Below, one piece after another: positions 40,592-49,250 of a stretch of DNA of 64,000 bases. Position 1 is the stretch's first letter; each line of letters starts with the position of its first letter. This DNA is from Hydrogenophaga taeniospiralis CCUG 15921 (lineage in GTDB: Bacteria > Pseudomonadota > Gammaproteobacteria > Burkholderiales > Burkholderiaceae_C), in the NCBI RefSeq assembly GCF_001592305.1, contig NZ_BCWR01000006.1, positions 248,001-312,000 on the forward strand. The letters run 5' to 3'. The notes below the pieces were generated by a model. The model ran no database searches, was not told where the DNA came from, and worked only from the letters and a program-made list of their open reading frames with translations. The translations under genes and the position numbers were made by a program.

Positions 40592-42085
40592 TCAGTCGAT
40601 CTTCACGTACTCGTAGTCCACCGGCTGCTGGTTGATGCCCATGCGCGGAGGCGCGATCCAGCTGGCGTATGCACCGGCCTGGTGGCAGGGCTTCATGAGC
40701 GAGTGGATGAAAGCGATGTCGTCGCCGTTGGGCAACCACTCGTCCTTCAGCGCGGCCCAGCTCTCGGCGCCCAGCAGCTCGCCAGCGGGGCTGATGGCGT
40801 GGCCGGCGAACTCGCCGATCTTGCGGTTGAAACCCTTGTGCGGCTGGGTGAAGCGGAAGTGGATACCTGCTTTCTCGATGGCCTTGTTCCAGCGATCGAT
40901 GCCGCCTTGGCAGTCGGCGATGTAGTCGTCGAGCAGGCGGCTGTTGATGGCGCGCAGCGCGGGCACGTCCTCGGTCACGAGGCGGCCGTCGACCACGCGG
41001 GTCACGGCGTAGGTGGCGTCCTGCAGCTGGTGGTCGTCGCCCGTGAGCTTGGCTTCGTTGAAGCGACCCTTGAGGCCAGCGCTGAAAGCGTCGGCGGCGT
41101 TGGACGAGATCTCGGAGCCGAACAGGTCGCGCGTCACGCTCATGTGGAAGTTGGCCTTGCGCTGCAGCAGCGGCAAGTCCACCACGCCCAGCTTGCGGAT
41201 CGCTTCGGTGTCAAAGGGGTCGGTGATGCCGGCCTTGTTCATGGCGGCGCAGGTGGCCTCGATGGTGCGGCCCACGCCGGTCTCGCCCACGAAGAGGTGG
41301 TGCGCTTCTTCGGTCAGCATGAAGCGGCAGCTGCGGCTCAGCGGGTCGAAGCCGCTCTCGGCCAGCGCGGCTAGCTGCATCTTGCCGTCGCGGTCGGTGA
41401 AGTAGGTGAACATGAAGAACGACAACCAGTCCGGCGTGCGCTCGTTGAAGGCCCCGAGGATGCGCGGGTTGTCCTGCTGGCCGCTGCGGCGCTCCAGCAG
41501 AGCCTGGGCCTCTTCGCGGCCGTCCTTGCCGAAGTGCTTCACCAGCAGGTAGACCATGGCCCAGAGGTGGCGGCCTTCTTCCACGTTCACCTGGAACAGG
41601 TTGCGCATGTCGTACAGGCTGGGCGCGGTCTTGCCCAGGTAGCGCTGCTGCTCCACCGAGGCCGGCTCGGTGTCGGCCTGCACCACGATCAGCCGCTTGA
41701 GCAGCGCGCGGTACTCGCCCGGCACCTCCTGCCAGACCGGCTCGCCCTTGTGCTTGCCGTGCGGGATGGTGCGGCCTTCGACCTTGGGCGCCAGCAGGAT
41801 GCCCCAGCGGTACTCGGGCATCTTCACGTAGCCGAACTTGGCCCAGCCGGCCGGGTCCACGCCCACGGCGGTGCGCAGGTACACGTCGGCTTCCTGGAAG
41901 CCGTCGGGCCCCATGTCCTGCCACCAGTCCAGGTAGCCGGGGTGCCAGCTTTCCAGCGCACGCAGCAAGGTGCGGTCCGAGGACAGGTCCACGTTGTTGG
42001 GAATGGCGTCGTCGTAGCTGACTTCCACGAAACGGTCGCTGTTCACCGATTCCGGGGCTTCGATCAAGGTGTCTTCTGAACTCAT
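40592..42085 (-). CDS. boxB: Benzoyl-CoA 2,3-epoxidase, oxygenase subunit BoxB
   Basis: 497-residue diiron oxygenase that forms 2,3-epoxybenzoyl-CoA in the aerobic Box pathway, receiving electrons from BoxA. The N-terminus (VDLSSDRTLLRALESWHPGYLDWWQDMGPDGFQEADVYLRTAVGVDPAGWA) is distinctive, and the iron-ligand helices hold VNVEEGRHLWAMVYLL and FMLTEEAHHLFVGETGV (E-x-x-H pairs). ATG follows CAGGAGACCCC. BoxA, BoxC, BoxR and a benzoate-CoA ligase are not in the window, so boxB is an orphan or a second copy here. The convergent pilU stop is only 4 bases away. Confidence 0.93.
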   Translation of the reverse strand: MSSEDTLIEAPESVNSDRFVEVSYDDAIPNNVDLSSDRTLLRALESWHPGYLDWWQDMGPDGFQEADVYLRTAVGVDPAGWAKFGYVKMPEYRWGILLAPKVEGRTIPHGKHKGEPVWQEVPGEYRALLKRLIVVQADTEPASVEQQRYLGKTAPSLYDMRNLFQVNVEEGRHLWAMVYLLVKHFGKDGREEAQALLERRSGQQDNPRILGAFNERTPDWLSFFMFTYFTDRDGKMQLAALAESGFDPLSRSCRFMLTEEAHHLFVGETGVGRTIEATCAAMNKAGITDPFDTEAIRKLGVVDLPLLQRKANFHMSVTRDLFGSEISSNAADAFSAGLKGRFNEAKLTGDDHQLQDATYAVTRVVDGRLVTEDVPALRAINSRLLDDYIADCQGGIDRWNKAIEKAGIHFRFTQPHKGFNRKIGEFAGHAISPAGELLGAESWAALKDEWLPNGDDIAFIHSLMKPCHQAGAYASWIAPPRMGINQQPVDYEYVKID

Positions 42086-42107
42086 GGGGTCTCCTGGGTG
42101 GATTCAA

Positions 42108-42178
42108 TGCACTTTAATGCCTTCTTCGGAGCAGGCGATGCGTACTATCCTGCTTATTTTCGGGCGCAGGTTTGCGCC
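42108..42178. promoter_or_regulatory. Control region upstream of boxB
   Basis: Two elements lie in the 172-bp gap: TGCA-CTTTAA-TGCC (42108-42121), an imperfect TGCA-type direct repeat of the kind reported for BoxR/BzdR regulators, and the perfect dyad GGCGCA-GGTT-TGCGCC (42163-42178). The first is only 23 bp from the boxB start. The regulator assignment is inference. Confidence 0.4.
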
Positions 42179-42257
42179 AGATCAAATGCAGCCCAGAAAT
42201 GGATACCGGGCGCCCGGGCCCCGCCCAGCCGTTACCCCGGTGGAAGTGTGAAGGCGC

Positions 42258-42638
42258 TCAGCGGGCCCGTTCGCAGCGGCCCTGCGCCGTCGCCAGGCCC
42301 CGGAAATCGCTGGTCCAGGTCAGGGTGGCGGTGTCGATCTGGATGCGCTCGTTGTCCAGCGCCGTGAGGATCAGCGTGCCCTGCACCGTGAACGTGTAGA
42401 CCGGTATGCCGTCGATGTGCACGCTGCGCACGCGCTGCTGGTCGTAGGCAATCTCCACGCCGCGCAGCCAGGGCGTGCGCGCGGGCAGATAGACCGCCTC
42501 GCAGACCAGGCCGACGCGCTGCGTGCCTTCCCCCGGGCGGCCCGGTGCGTCAGCGATCTGGGCCGTGGCCTGGGCGCTGGCCAGCGCCAGTGTGGCCCAG
42601 AGCATCGGGGCCACCAGCGTGCAGCGCACCGCGTTCAC
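42258..42638 (-). CDS. Small exported protein of unknown function
   Basis: 126 residues with a signal peptide (MNAVRCTLVAPMLWATLALASAQATAQ). The mature ~100 residues are beta-rich with two cysteines, GLVCEAVY and QGRCERAR, that could form a disulfide, and contain VHIDGIPVYTFTVQGTLILTALDNERIQIDTATLTWTSDF. No family recognised. It overlaps the end of the adenosyltransferase gene by 4 bases (ATGA), so it is cotranscribed. Confidence 0.7.
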   Translation of the reverse strand: MNAVRCTLVAPMLWATLALASAQATAQIADAPGRPGEGTQRVGLVCEAVYLPARTPWLRGVEIAYDQQRVRSVHIDGIPVYTFTVQGTLILTALDNERIQIDTATLTWTSDFRGLATAQGRCERAR

Positions 42639-43201
42639 TCGGCTGCCCCGCGCGCCAGGCGTTCGCTCTTCCAGTACACGTCGTCACCACCGTTCATGCG
42701 GTTGAGCACGCGCGCGAGCACGAACATCAGGTCCGAGAGCCGGTTGAGGTACTGGCGCGGGGTTTCCCGCAGGGTCTCGTCAAGCCCCAGCGCGACCACC
42801 GCGCGCTCGGCGCGGCGCGCCACGGTGCGGCACACATGGGCCTGGGCCGCCGCGCGGTTGCCCGCGGGCAGGATGAACTCCTGCAGGCGCGGCAGCTGCT
42901 CGTTGTAGGTGGCCAGCGCTTCGTCCAAGGCGAGCACCGCGTCCGACTTGAGCAGCTCGAACCCCGGGATGGAGAGCTCGCCGCCGAGGTTGAACAGCTG
43001 GTGCTGGATCTCCACCAGCAGCGCGCGCACGTCATCGGCCATGTCTTCGCACAGCAGCACGCCGATGTGCGAGTTGAGTTCGTCCACGTCGCCCATGGCG
43101 TGCACGCGCAGGCTGTGTTTGGACACCCGGGTGTTGTCGCCCAGGCCGGTGGTGCCCGCGTCCCCGGTGCGGGTGGCGATCTGCGTCAGGCGGTTGCCCA
43201 T
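42635..43201 (-). CDS. Cob(I)alamin adenosyltransferase, PduO type
   Basis: 188-residue trimeric enzyme that adds the 5'-deoxyadenosyl group to cobalamin. The N-terminal ATP loop is TRTGDAGTTGLGDNTRVSKHSLRVHAMGDVDELNSHIG, and the C-terminal part has the conserved NRLSDLMFVLARVLNR helix and AVVALG...CRTVARRAERA. ATG at 43201 gives the usual length; the longer frame runs into the upstream intergenic space. It supports coenzyme B12-dependent enzymes located elsewhere. Confidence 0.92.
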   Translation of the reverse strand: MGNRLTQIATRTGDAGTTGLGDNTRVSKHSLRVHAMGDVDELNSHIGVLLCEDMADDVRALLVEIQHQLFNLGGELSIPGFELLKSDAVLALDEALATYNEQLPRLQEFILPAGNRAAAQAHVCRTVARRAERAVVALGLDETLRETPRQYLNRLSDLMFVLARVLNRMNGGDDVYWKSERLARGAAE

Positions 43202-43413
43202 GGGGTCTCCTTCGTCGGTGGGGTGCGAATCCCGCATTGTGCGGGGGATTCGGCAGCCGTTACAGCGGGCTGGGAAATGTGTCTGAGGCAAGCATCCTGT
43301 CAGCGAGGCAACCGCAGGCAAAACCATTCGCCCTGCCGGCCTTTTTCCCTTGAAATGGGCCAGCCCGTCGCCTCTGGACGGGCTCACTTTCAACACTCAA
43401 GGAGCAAGATCCC

Positions 43414-43719
43414 ATGTTCGACCGAAAACGAATCGCCCTGTTTGAAGCCCGCAGCGTCATGCTGTTCGCCACCCTCACGCTGGGCACGGCCGGCGCCACA
43501 TTCGCCCAGGACTCCACACTGCCCGACGCCCCGGCCAACAACAGCGAAATCAGCGCCGCGTTCGCCACCGCCGACAAGGACGCCAGCGGCTCGCTCAGCC
43601 GCGAAGAGGCCAAGAGCCTGCCCGCCGTGGCGGAAAGCTTCGCACAGATCGATGTCAACAAGGACGGCGCCATTTCCATGGCCGAATTCATGCGGGCCAT
43701 GAAGGGCTCCAAAGGCTGA
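43414..43719 (+). CDS. Exported EF-hand protein
   Basis: 101 residues. Signal peptide about 1-32 (RSVMLFATLTLGTAGATFAQ). Two EF-hand loops follow: DKDASGSLSREE (near 54-65) and DVNKDGAISMAE (near 79-90), each with the expected acidic positions and final Glu. It is probably a small periplasmic calcium-binding protein. It starts behind AGGAGCAAGATCCC and ends before a short gap without other signals. Confidence 0.82.
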   Translation: MFDRKRIALFEARSVMLFATLTLGTAGATFAQDSTLPDAPANNSEISAAFATADKDASGSLSREEAKSLPAVAESFAQIDVNKDGAISMAEFMRAMKGSKG

Positions 43720-43838
43720 CGGCCTGAACCACCCCGGTACCGCGCCGGCCATCGGGGGCTCTGCGCGGGGCGGGTGTCGGTGCACAACCCCGGCGGTAAA
43801 CTGGGCGGCCCCAGGATTGGCCCAGAACGGAGACCGCC

Positions 43839-45263
43839 ATGAACGCCCCCGAAAACCTCGCCCATCTGACCCCTGAAATCCGGCAGCGCCCGGTACCGCC
43901 CGGGCTCATGGCCGCGCTGCAGACCCGTTTCGCCGCCCAGTGCTCCACCGCCCAGGCCGTGCGCGAACAGCATGGTCGCGACGAGTCGGTGTACGACGTG
44001 CCGCCACCCGCCGCGGTGGTGTTCGCCCAGAGCACGCAGGACGTGGCCGACGCGGTGAAACTGGCCGCCGCACACCGCGTGCCGGTGATCCCGTTTGGCG
44101 TGGGCTCCTCGCTCGAAGGCCACCTGCTCGCGGTGCAGGGCGGCATCAGCATCGACGTCAGCCGCATGGACCAGGTGCTGTCCATCAACGCCGAAGACCT
44201 GACCGTGACGGTGCAGCCCGGCGTGACGCGCAAGGCCGTGAACGAAGCGGTCAAAAGCGAGGGCCTTTTCTTCCCCATCGACCCCGGCGCGGACGCCTCC
44301 ATCGGCGGCATGGCGGCCACGCGCGCCAGCGGCACCAACGCCGTGCGCTACGGCACCATGCGCGAGAACGTGCTGGCGCTCGAAGTAGTCACCGCCAGCG
44401 GCGAAGTGATCCGCACCGGCACGCGCGCCAAGAAGAGCAGCGCGGGCTACGACCTCACGCGCCTGATGGTGGGCAGCGAAGGCACGTTGGGCGTGATCAC
44501 CGAAGTCACGCTCAAGCTCTACCCGCTGCCCGAAGCGATCTCGGCCGCGACCTGCTCGTTCCCCACCATTGAAGCGGCGGTGCGTACGGTCATCCAGGTG
44601 ATCCAGCTGGGTGTGCCGATCGCGCGCTGCGAGCTGATCGACGCCAACACCGTGCGCATGGTCAACACGCACAGCAAACTCGGCCTGCGCGAAGAACACA
44701 TGCTGCTCATGGAGTTCCACGGCTCGCCCGCGAGCGTGAAGGAGCAGGCCGAAACCGTTCAGGAGATCGCCACCGACTTCGGCGGCAACGAGTTCCAGTG
44801 GGCCACCACACCCGAAGAGCGCACCCGTCTGTGGACCGCGCGGCACAACGCCTACTTCGCCGCGATCCAGAGCAAGCCGGGCTGCCGCGCCATCAGCACC
44901 GACACCTGCGTGCCGATCAGCCGCCTGGCCGACTGCCTGCTCGACTCGGTGGCCGAGGCCGACGCCAGCGGCATCCCCTACTTCCTGGTCGGCCACGTGG
45001 GCGACGGCAACTTCCACTTCGGCTACCTGATCGACCCGGCCATCGCTGAAGAGCGCGAACGTGCCGAGGGGTTGAACCACCAGCTGGTGGCCCGGGCGCT
45101 CAGCCTGGAAGGCACCTGCACCGGCGAGCATGGCGTGGGCCTGCACAAGATGGACTTCCTGCTCACCGAGGCCGGCACGGGCGCGGTGGACATGATGCGC
45201 AGCATCAAGCGCGCGCTCGACCCGGACAACATCCTCAACCCCGGCAAGATCTTCACGCTCTGA
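43839..45263 (+). CDS. FAD-linked oxidase, D-lactate/glycolate dehydrogenase type
   Basis: 474-residue flavoprotein of the VAO/PCMH family. The FAD-binding half has VIPFGVGSSLEGHLLAVQGGISIDVSRM, FFPIDPGADASIGGMAATRASGTNAVRYGTMRENVLALEVV and GYDLTRLMVGSEGTLGVITEVTLKLYP. The C-terminal half has HVGDGNFHFGYLID and GTCTGEHGVGLHKMDFL with the conserved His. The arrangement matches cytochrome-linked D-lactate dehydrogenase (Dld) and GlcD; no GlcE/GlcF partners follow, which favours the lactate type. ATG follows ACGGAGACCGCC. Confidence 0.88.
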   Translation: MNAPENLAHLTPEIRQRPVPPGLMAALQTRFAAQCSTAQAVREQHGRDESVYDVPPPAAVVFAQSTQDVADAVKLAAAHRVPVIPFGVGSSLEGHLLAVQGGISIDVSRMDQVLSINAEDLTVTVQPGVTRKAVNEAVKSEGLFFPIDPGADASIGGMAATRASGTNAVRYGTMRENVLALEVVTASGEVIRTGTRAKKSSAGYDLTRLMVGSEGTLGVITEVTLKLYPLPEAISAATCSFPTIEAAVRTVIQVIQLGVPIARCELIDANTVRMVNTHSKLGLREEHMLLMEFHGSPASVKEQAETVQEIATDFGGNEFQWATTPEERTRLWTARHNAYFAAIQSKPGCRAISTDTCVPISRLADCLLDSVAEADASGIPYFLVGHVGDGNFHFGYLIDPAIAEERERAEGLNHQLVARALSLEGTCTGEHGVGLHKMDFLLTEAGTGAVDMMRSIKRALDPDNILNPGKIFTL

Positions 45264-45430
45264 GAGAGCGCTGTGCGGATGCTGCACCGCGTCTTGCGTG
45301 CGTCCCCCGAATGGGGTATCAGGGCAGCTTCGCCGCCCGCGCCATGGCCCGTCGCGAGGGCCGCAGCACACCCCGATTGGCTATACTTGAATACCAAATG
45401 TGTACCTGAAACACAGGGAGGTTGCCCGCC

Positions 45431-46012
45431 ATGAACCGTTTGTTTTTTTCCCTGCTGCTGGTTGCTGTCACGGCCAGCGCGCAGACGCCCGAACCGGGCA
45501 GCACCGTGCGCATCTGCGACGCATCGGGCTGCTCCGACCGTCCACGCAACTCGTCCAGCTTCCAGGTGGAACCCAGCGACCCCGTCGCCGAGCAGCGTCT
45601 GGCCGCCCTCACCGTGCTGGCCGACAAAGACCCACGCGCGGCCTTCGACCTCGGCCTGCGCTATTTCCGCGGCGACGGCGTGGAAAAGAACAGCTACCAG
45701 GCCCTGCAGTGGATGCGCAACGCGGGCGAGCGTGGTGTGGTGGGCGCCCAGCTGGCGCTCGGTCGTTTCTATCTGATGGGGCTGGAGGAGATGGGCTCCG
45801 ACCCCGCAGAGGCCGAAACCTGGTTGACCATGGCCGCGGCCAAGGGCAGCAAGGAGGCCAAAAAGCTGCTCGCGGAAGCCACGGCCGCCAAAAAGGACGA
45901 GCAGCGGTATTACCAGTGGCGGGAGGCGCACCGCAAATCCTGGGCCGGCTACTGGTACACCGGCTACACCTACTACTGGCATTGGGGGCCCAGCGGCTGG
46001 TACGACCGCTGA
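45431..46012 (+). CDS. Exported Sel1-repeat protein with aromatic C-terminus
   Basis: 193 residues. Signal about 1-17 (MNRLFFSLLLVAVTASA). Two to three Sel1-type helical repeats: DPRAAFDLGLRYFRGDGVEKNSYQALQWMRNAGERGVVGAQLALGRFYLMG and DPAEAETWLTMAAAKGSKEAKKLLAEA (shown by ends only), which usually mediate protein contacts. The last ~30 residues are packed with Trp and Tyr (SWAGYWYTGYTYYWHWGPSGWYDR). ATG at 45431 follows GGGAGGTTGCCCGCC and is preferred to TTG at 45422. It is 58 bp upstream of the CsgG-like gene and probably cotranscribed. Confidence 0.8.
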   Translation: MNRLFFSLLLVAVTASAQTPEPGSTVRICDASGCSDRPRNSSSFQVEPSDPVAEQRLAALTVLADKDPRAAFDLGLRYFRGDGVEKNSYQALQWMRNAGERGVVGAQLALGRFYLMGLEEMGSDPAEAETWLTMAAAKGSKEAKKLLAEATAAKKDEQRYYQWREAHRKSWAGYWYTGYTYYWHWGPSGWYDR

Positions 46013-46070
46013 AGCCCTGCCCATTCACACACCTCAAGCATCCGTCCATCAAGAAAGAAAGTAGCTTCAT

Positions 46071-46910
46071 ATGAGCCATACCTCGACCACTCTCCGCTGG
46101 GCCGCTCTGGCCACCTCGCTGGCCCTGGCCGGCTGCGTCACCCCGGGTGGCGGCATCGTGTCCACCGGTGGCAGCCCCACCGCCACCACCGGTTCGGCTG
46201 GCGGCAGCACCAGCGTCAACGCCAACAGCGGCCTGGAGCGCTGCGATTCGCCGCTGGGCACGCTGGCCGTGGACGATGGTCGCGGCAAGGAGTGGTACGC
46301 CAGCTTCGGCGCCGCCACCCAGGTCACCACCATTGAGCCGCTGATCCGTCTGGCGGTGCAGCAGTCGAACTGCTTCGTGATCACCTCGATCGGCAACAAC
46401 CGCACCGAGAGCAAGATCTCCGCGATCACCGACAAGCAACGCAACTCGGGCGAATTCCGCGCAGGCTCCAAGCAGCAAAAGGGTCAGCGCGTCGCCGCCG
46501 ACTACTACCTGGAACCCGCCGTGATCATCGACAACGAGTCCACCGGCCAGCTCGCCGGCACGCTCGGTGGCCTGCTCGGCGGCCGCAACCGCAACCTGGC
46601 CGTGCTCGCTGGCGGCCTGGAGAGCAAGGCCTCCGTGGTCACCATGACCCTGCTGGACATCCGCTCGGGTGTGCAGATTGCCATCTCCGAAGGCAATGCC
46701 ACGGCCACCAACTACGGCGCGGCCCTCGGCGCCTTCGGCCCCAGCGCCGGTGGCACACTCGGTGGCTTCTCACGCACCCCGGCCGGCAAGGCCACCGTGG
46801 CCGCGTTCACCGACGCCTACAACAACATGGTGATTTCGCTGCGCAACTACAAGGCACAGGAAGTCAAGGGCGGCCTGGGCCGCGGTGGTCAGCTCAAAGT
46901 CGGGAACTGA
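46071..46910 (+). CDS. CsgG/HfaB-like lipoprotein
   Basis: 279 residues. Lipoprotein signal MSHTSTTLRWAALATSLALAGC (lipobox LAGC). A Gly/Ser/Thr linker precedes a CsgG-type domain: GTLAVDDGRGKEWYASFG, IEPLIRLAVQQSNCFVITSIG, a variable loop, ADYYLEPAVIID, LGGLLGGRNRNLAVLAGGLESKASVVTMTLLDIRSGVQIAISEGNATATNYG. CsgG forms an outer-membrane pore for curli, while many homologues are periplasmic lipoproteins of unclear role. No curli genes are nearby. It is followed by two dispersed repeats and a strong terminator. Confidence 0.78.
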   Translation: MSHTSTTLRWAALATSLALAGCVTPGGGIVSTGGSPTATTGSAGGSTSVNANSGLERCDSPLGTLAVDDGRGKEWYASFGAATQVTTIEPLIRLAVQQSNCFVITSIGNNRTESKISAITDKQRNSGEFRAGSKQQKGQRVAADYYLEPAVIIDNESTGQLAGTLGGLLGGRNRNLAVLAGGLESKASVVTMTLLDIRSGVQIAISEGNATATNYGAALGAFGPSAGGTLGGFSRTPAGKATVAAFTDAYNNMVISLRNYKAQEVKGGLGRGGQLKVGN

Positions 46911-47065
46911 ACCCCCACGCTCCGCCGCTGTGCGAGTCGCTGCCCCCCGAGGGGGCTGATCCGCCTTGGGGCGGCCCGGCGGCGGATCGTCGCCCCCCCT
47001 GCGCCGCTTCCCCCCAGGGGGACGATGCCCTTGGGCCGGCGGAGCCGGACCTTCGGCATCTGCTG
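46911..47065 (+). repeat. Two adjacent C/G-rich 3'-end elements, copies 4a and 4b
   Basis: After the CsgG-like stop comes CCCCCACGCTCCGCCGCTGTGCGAGTCGCTGCCCCCCGAGGGGG (by parts) and GCGGCCCGGC, then a second unit with CCCCCCTGCGCCGCTTCCCCC, AGGGGGACGATGCCC and GCCGGCGGAGCCGG. Both have the orientation of the gene they follow. Confidence 0.65.
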
Positions 47066-47086
47066 AGGGGCTTCCCCTCCATCGAA

Positions 47087-47116
47087 CAAGGCCTCCTTCT
47101 GGAGGCCTTGTTTTTT
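47087..47116 (+). terminator. Rho-independent terminator
   Basis: CAAGGCCTCC-TTCT-GGAGGCCTTG is a perfect 10-bp stem with a 4-base loop and is followed by TTTTTT. It ends the Sel1/CsgG-like transcript. Confidence 0.92.
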
Positions 47117-47204
47117 GGGTTGTACCTGGAATTGACTTGGGTCTGATGTGTCTCTTGCCCCGATGACTGGAAGCGCAATCGGCGCGCCAGTGTTTTGCCC
47201 AGAG

Positions 47205-47276
47205 GTGCCGACGATCCGGCTCCGCCGGTCAAAGGGCGCCGTCCCCCTTGGGGGAAGCCGCGCAGCGGCGCAGGGG
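47205..47276 (-). repeat. Dispersed C/G-rich 3'-end element, copy 5
   Basis: Directly after the parB stop (gene sense): CCCCCTGCGCCGCTGCGCGGC, CCCCCAAGGGGG, then ACCGGCGGAGCCGG. The bases between it and the terminator at 47116 hold nothing I recognise. Confidence 0.68.
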
Positions 47277-47277
47277 G

Positions 47278-48201
47278 CTACTTCCTCAGTTTATCGATCA
47301 GCCCATTGAGCTCGTCGAGCGAACCGAACTGGATCGCCAGCTCGCCCTGCTCTTCCACCCGGCCGTGGCGCTTGACGCGTTTTTTTACCCGCACCTCCAC
47401 CTCGGCGGTCAGCAGGTCCGACAGTTCTTCTTCGACGCGTTTGATGTCGCGCGATTTCTCTTTTTTCAGCTTCTGCGGCGCCAGTTCAAACTCGGCGCTG
47501 AGTTTCTTCACCAGGCTCTCGGCCTCGCGCACCGACATCTTTTTGGCCGCGATCTGGTTGCCGGCCGTGATCTGGGTGGCCTTGTCCAACGTCAGCAGCG
47601 CACGCGCATGGCCCATGTCCAGGTCGCCCGCCATCAGCATGGTCTGCACCGGCTCGGCCAGTTGCAACAGGCGCAGCAGGTTGCTCGCCGCGCTGCGCGA
47701 ACGGCCCACGGCCTGGGCCGCCTGTTCGTGAGTGAGCCCAAACTCCTTTACCAGACGTTGTAAACCCTGGGCTTCTTCCAACGGGTTGAGGTCTTCACGC
47801 TGGATGTTCTCGATCAGCGCCATGGCCGCAGCGGCCTCGTTCGGCACATCGCGCACCAGCACCGGCACGCTGTCCAGCCCCGCGAGCCGGGAGGCGCGGA
47901 AGCGCCGCTCGCCCGCGATGATCTCGTACTTGCCAGCGTTCGGGCCATCGACCAGCTTGCGCACCAGGATCGGCTGCATGATGCCCTGGGCCTTGATCGA
48001 CTCGGCCAGCTCGTACAGCGCGCCCTCGTCCATGCGCGTGCGCGGCTGGTAGACGCCCGCCACGAGCTCGGTCAATGGCAGGCTGGTCGGCGTCTGGTTG
48101 CGCTCGTTTTCCTGCGCGTCGGGCGAAGTGGCTTCCGCCACTTTGGGGCCCAGCAGGGCTTCGAGTCCGCGGCCTAGGCCTTTGGGTTTTTTGGTGACCA
48201 T
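47278..48201 (-). CDS. parB: Chromosome-partition protein ParB
   Basis: 307-residue CTPase clamp that loads at parS sites. N-terminal KKPKGLGRGLEALLG (ParA-contact motif), the CTP-binding part LVAGVYQPRTRMDEGALYELAESIKAQGIMQPILV and IIAGERRFRASRLAGL, ENIQREDLNPLEEAQGLQRL, the helix-turn-helix LTHEQAAQAVGRSRSAASNLLRLL and a C-terminal dimer domain. It is separated from parA by two other genes. Four parS sites lie within the next 7 kb. Confidence 0.95.
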   Translation of the reverse strand: MVTKKPKGLGRGLEALLGPKVAEATSPDAQENERNQTPTSLPLTELVAGVYQPRTRMDEGALYELAESIKAQGIMQPILVRKLVDGPNAGKYEIIAGERRFRASRLAGLDSVPVLVRDVPNEAAAAMALIENIQREDLNPLEEAQGLQRLVKEFGLTHEQAAQAVGRSRSAASNLLRLLQLAEPVQTMLMAGDLDMGHARALLTLDKATQITAGNQIAAKKMSVREAESLVKKLSAEFELAPQKLKKEKSRDIKRVEEELSDLLTAEVEVRVKKRVKRHGRVEEQGELAIQFGSLDELNGLIDKLRK

Positions 48202-48216
48202 GGCATTTCCTGAGCG

Positions 48217-48711
48217 TCAGTGTTTGTTCTGTTGAGCTTGTGCGTGCAAGGAAGGTTGTCGGGCAAACCACCGACGGAACCAGGCACGCTGCAAGAAATA
48301 AGCGACACCAACCGCCAGCAGGACCAGCAGCCAGTTGGTTTGGGAGAAATCCGGTTGATCGGTGCGCACCGGCAGTTTGGTGGCTTCCACCAGGAATGCC
48401 ACCTCCACCACAGACAGCGCCAACAGCCCGGGGCTGCTCCACAGGGGCAGGCGATAGGTCGTTTCAGTCCGCACAGCTGGGCGCCTGCGACGCAGGCGCA
48501 ACACCACACCACACACGACGCCGGCCAGGATGGCCGCCAGAAAGAGCTTGCCAAAAAACAGGGCGACCGGAATACCGGTCAAAGACAGCACGCCCGCGAA
48601 GGCCTCGGCCACGACGGACACGATCCCGAATGTCGTGTCGAAAAATCCCGTGCGCGTCGAATTCACACCTGCGTGCGCCGGTGTCTTGTCGGACCACAGC
48701 TTCAAGCGCAT
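48217..48711 (-). CDS. Membrane protein of unknown function between parA and parB
   Basis: 164 residues with three or four hydrophobic segments: near 28-48 (FGIVSVVAEAFAGVLSLTGIPVALFFG), 53-72 (LFLAAILAGVVCGVVLRLR), 90-108 (LWSSPGLLALSVVEVAFLVEA) and 123-142 (TNWLLVLLAVGVAYFLQ). Arg-rich loops (RLRRRRP) lie on the likely cytoplasmic side. No family recognised. Its start overlaps the end of the RBBP9-like hydrolase gene by 10 bases, and parB begins 15 bp after it. Confidence 0.65.
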   Translation of the reverse strand: MRLKLWSDKTPAHAGVNSTRTGFFDTTFGIVSVVAEAFAGVLSLTGIPVALFFGKLFLAAILAGVVCGVVLRLRRRRPAVRTETTYRLPLWSSPGLLALSVVEVAFLVEATKLPVRTDQPDFSQTNWLLVLLAVGVAYFLQRAWFRRWFARQPSLHAQAQQNKH

Positions 48712-49250
48712 GCGCCACCTTCCAACTCGGCCAGCAGCCCTCGTCCTTCAGGCCAAGCCCCCAAACCCGACTCGGCATTGATGTGCCCCCGCTCGCCAAG
48801 ATCGACCAAGCGGGAGCCCCAACTCTCGGCCAGACCCTGCACGCGCTCGAAGCTGCAATACGGGTCGTTGCGACTGCCCACCAGGATGCTCGGGAACGGC
48901 AGGCGCTGACGCACGATGGGTGACCAGCTGGGCAGCACGCCGCGCAGTTCCTCGCGCTCGGCGTCACCGGGGGCGACCAGCAGCGCACTCTGCACCCGTG
49001 CAGTGCTGCGCGAGACCTCGGCCCAGGCGGCGGTCAGGATGCAGCCCAGGCTGTGGGCCACCAGCACCACCGGGCCATCGGTGCCCAGGATCACATCTTC
49101 CAGCCGCGCGATCCAGTCGCCGCGCCGGGGACGCATCCAGTCGTGCTGGTCCACGCGGCGGTAGCCGTACAAGGCTTCCCAGCGGCTCTGCCAATGGTCT
49201 GGCCCGCTGCTTTGCCAGCCGGGCAGGATGAGGACGTTGTCTGGTTTCAC
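48702..49250 (-). CDS. RBBP9/YdeN-family serine hydrolase
   Basis: 182-residue small alpha/beta hydrolase. It opens NVLILPGWQSSGPDHWQSRWE, has the nucleophile elbow VLVAHSLGC (Ser near 70), the acid in LVGSRNDPYCS and His in GERGHINAESGLGAWPEG, a complete family triad. Substrate unknown. The GTG start codon at 49250 lies inside a parS site, so the same bases serve ParB binding and translation start. It sits 17 bp after parA and is probably cotranscribed with it. Confidence 0.85.
   Translation of the reverse strand: MKPDNVLILPGWQSSGPDHWQSRWEALYGYRRVDQHDWMRPRRGDWIARLEDVILGTDGPVVLVAHSLGCILTAAWAEVSRSTARVQSALLVAPGDAEREELRGVLPSWSPIVRQRLPFPSILVGSRNDPYCSFERVQGLAESWGSRLVDLGERGHINAESGLGAWPEGRGLLAELEGGACA

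Noticed and set aside
37872-40616. 914-residue plus-strand open frame over thioesterase, expansin and pilU
   Set aside because: Runs in another frame through three recognisable genes; composition is Arg/Gly/Pro only.
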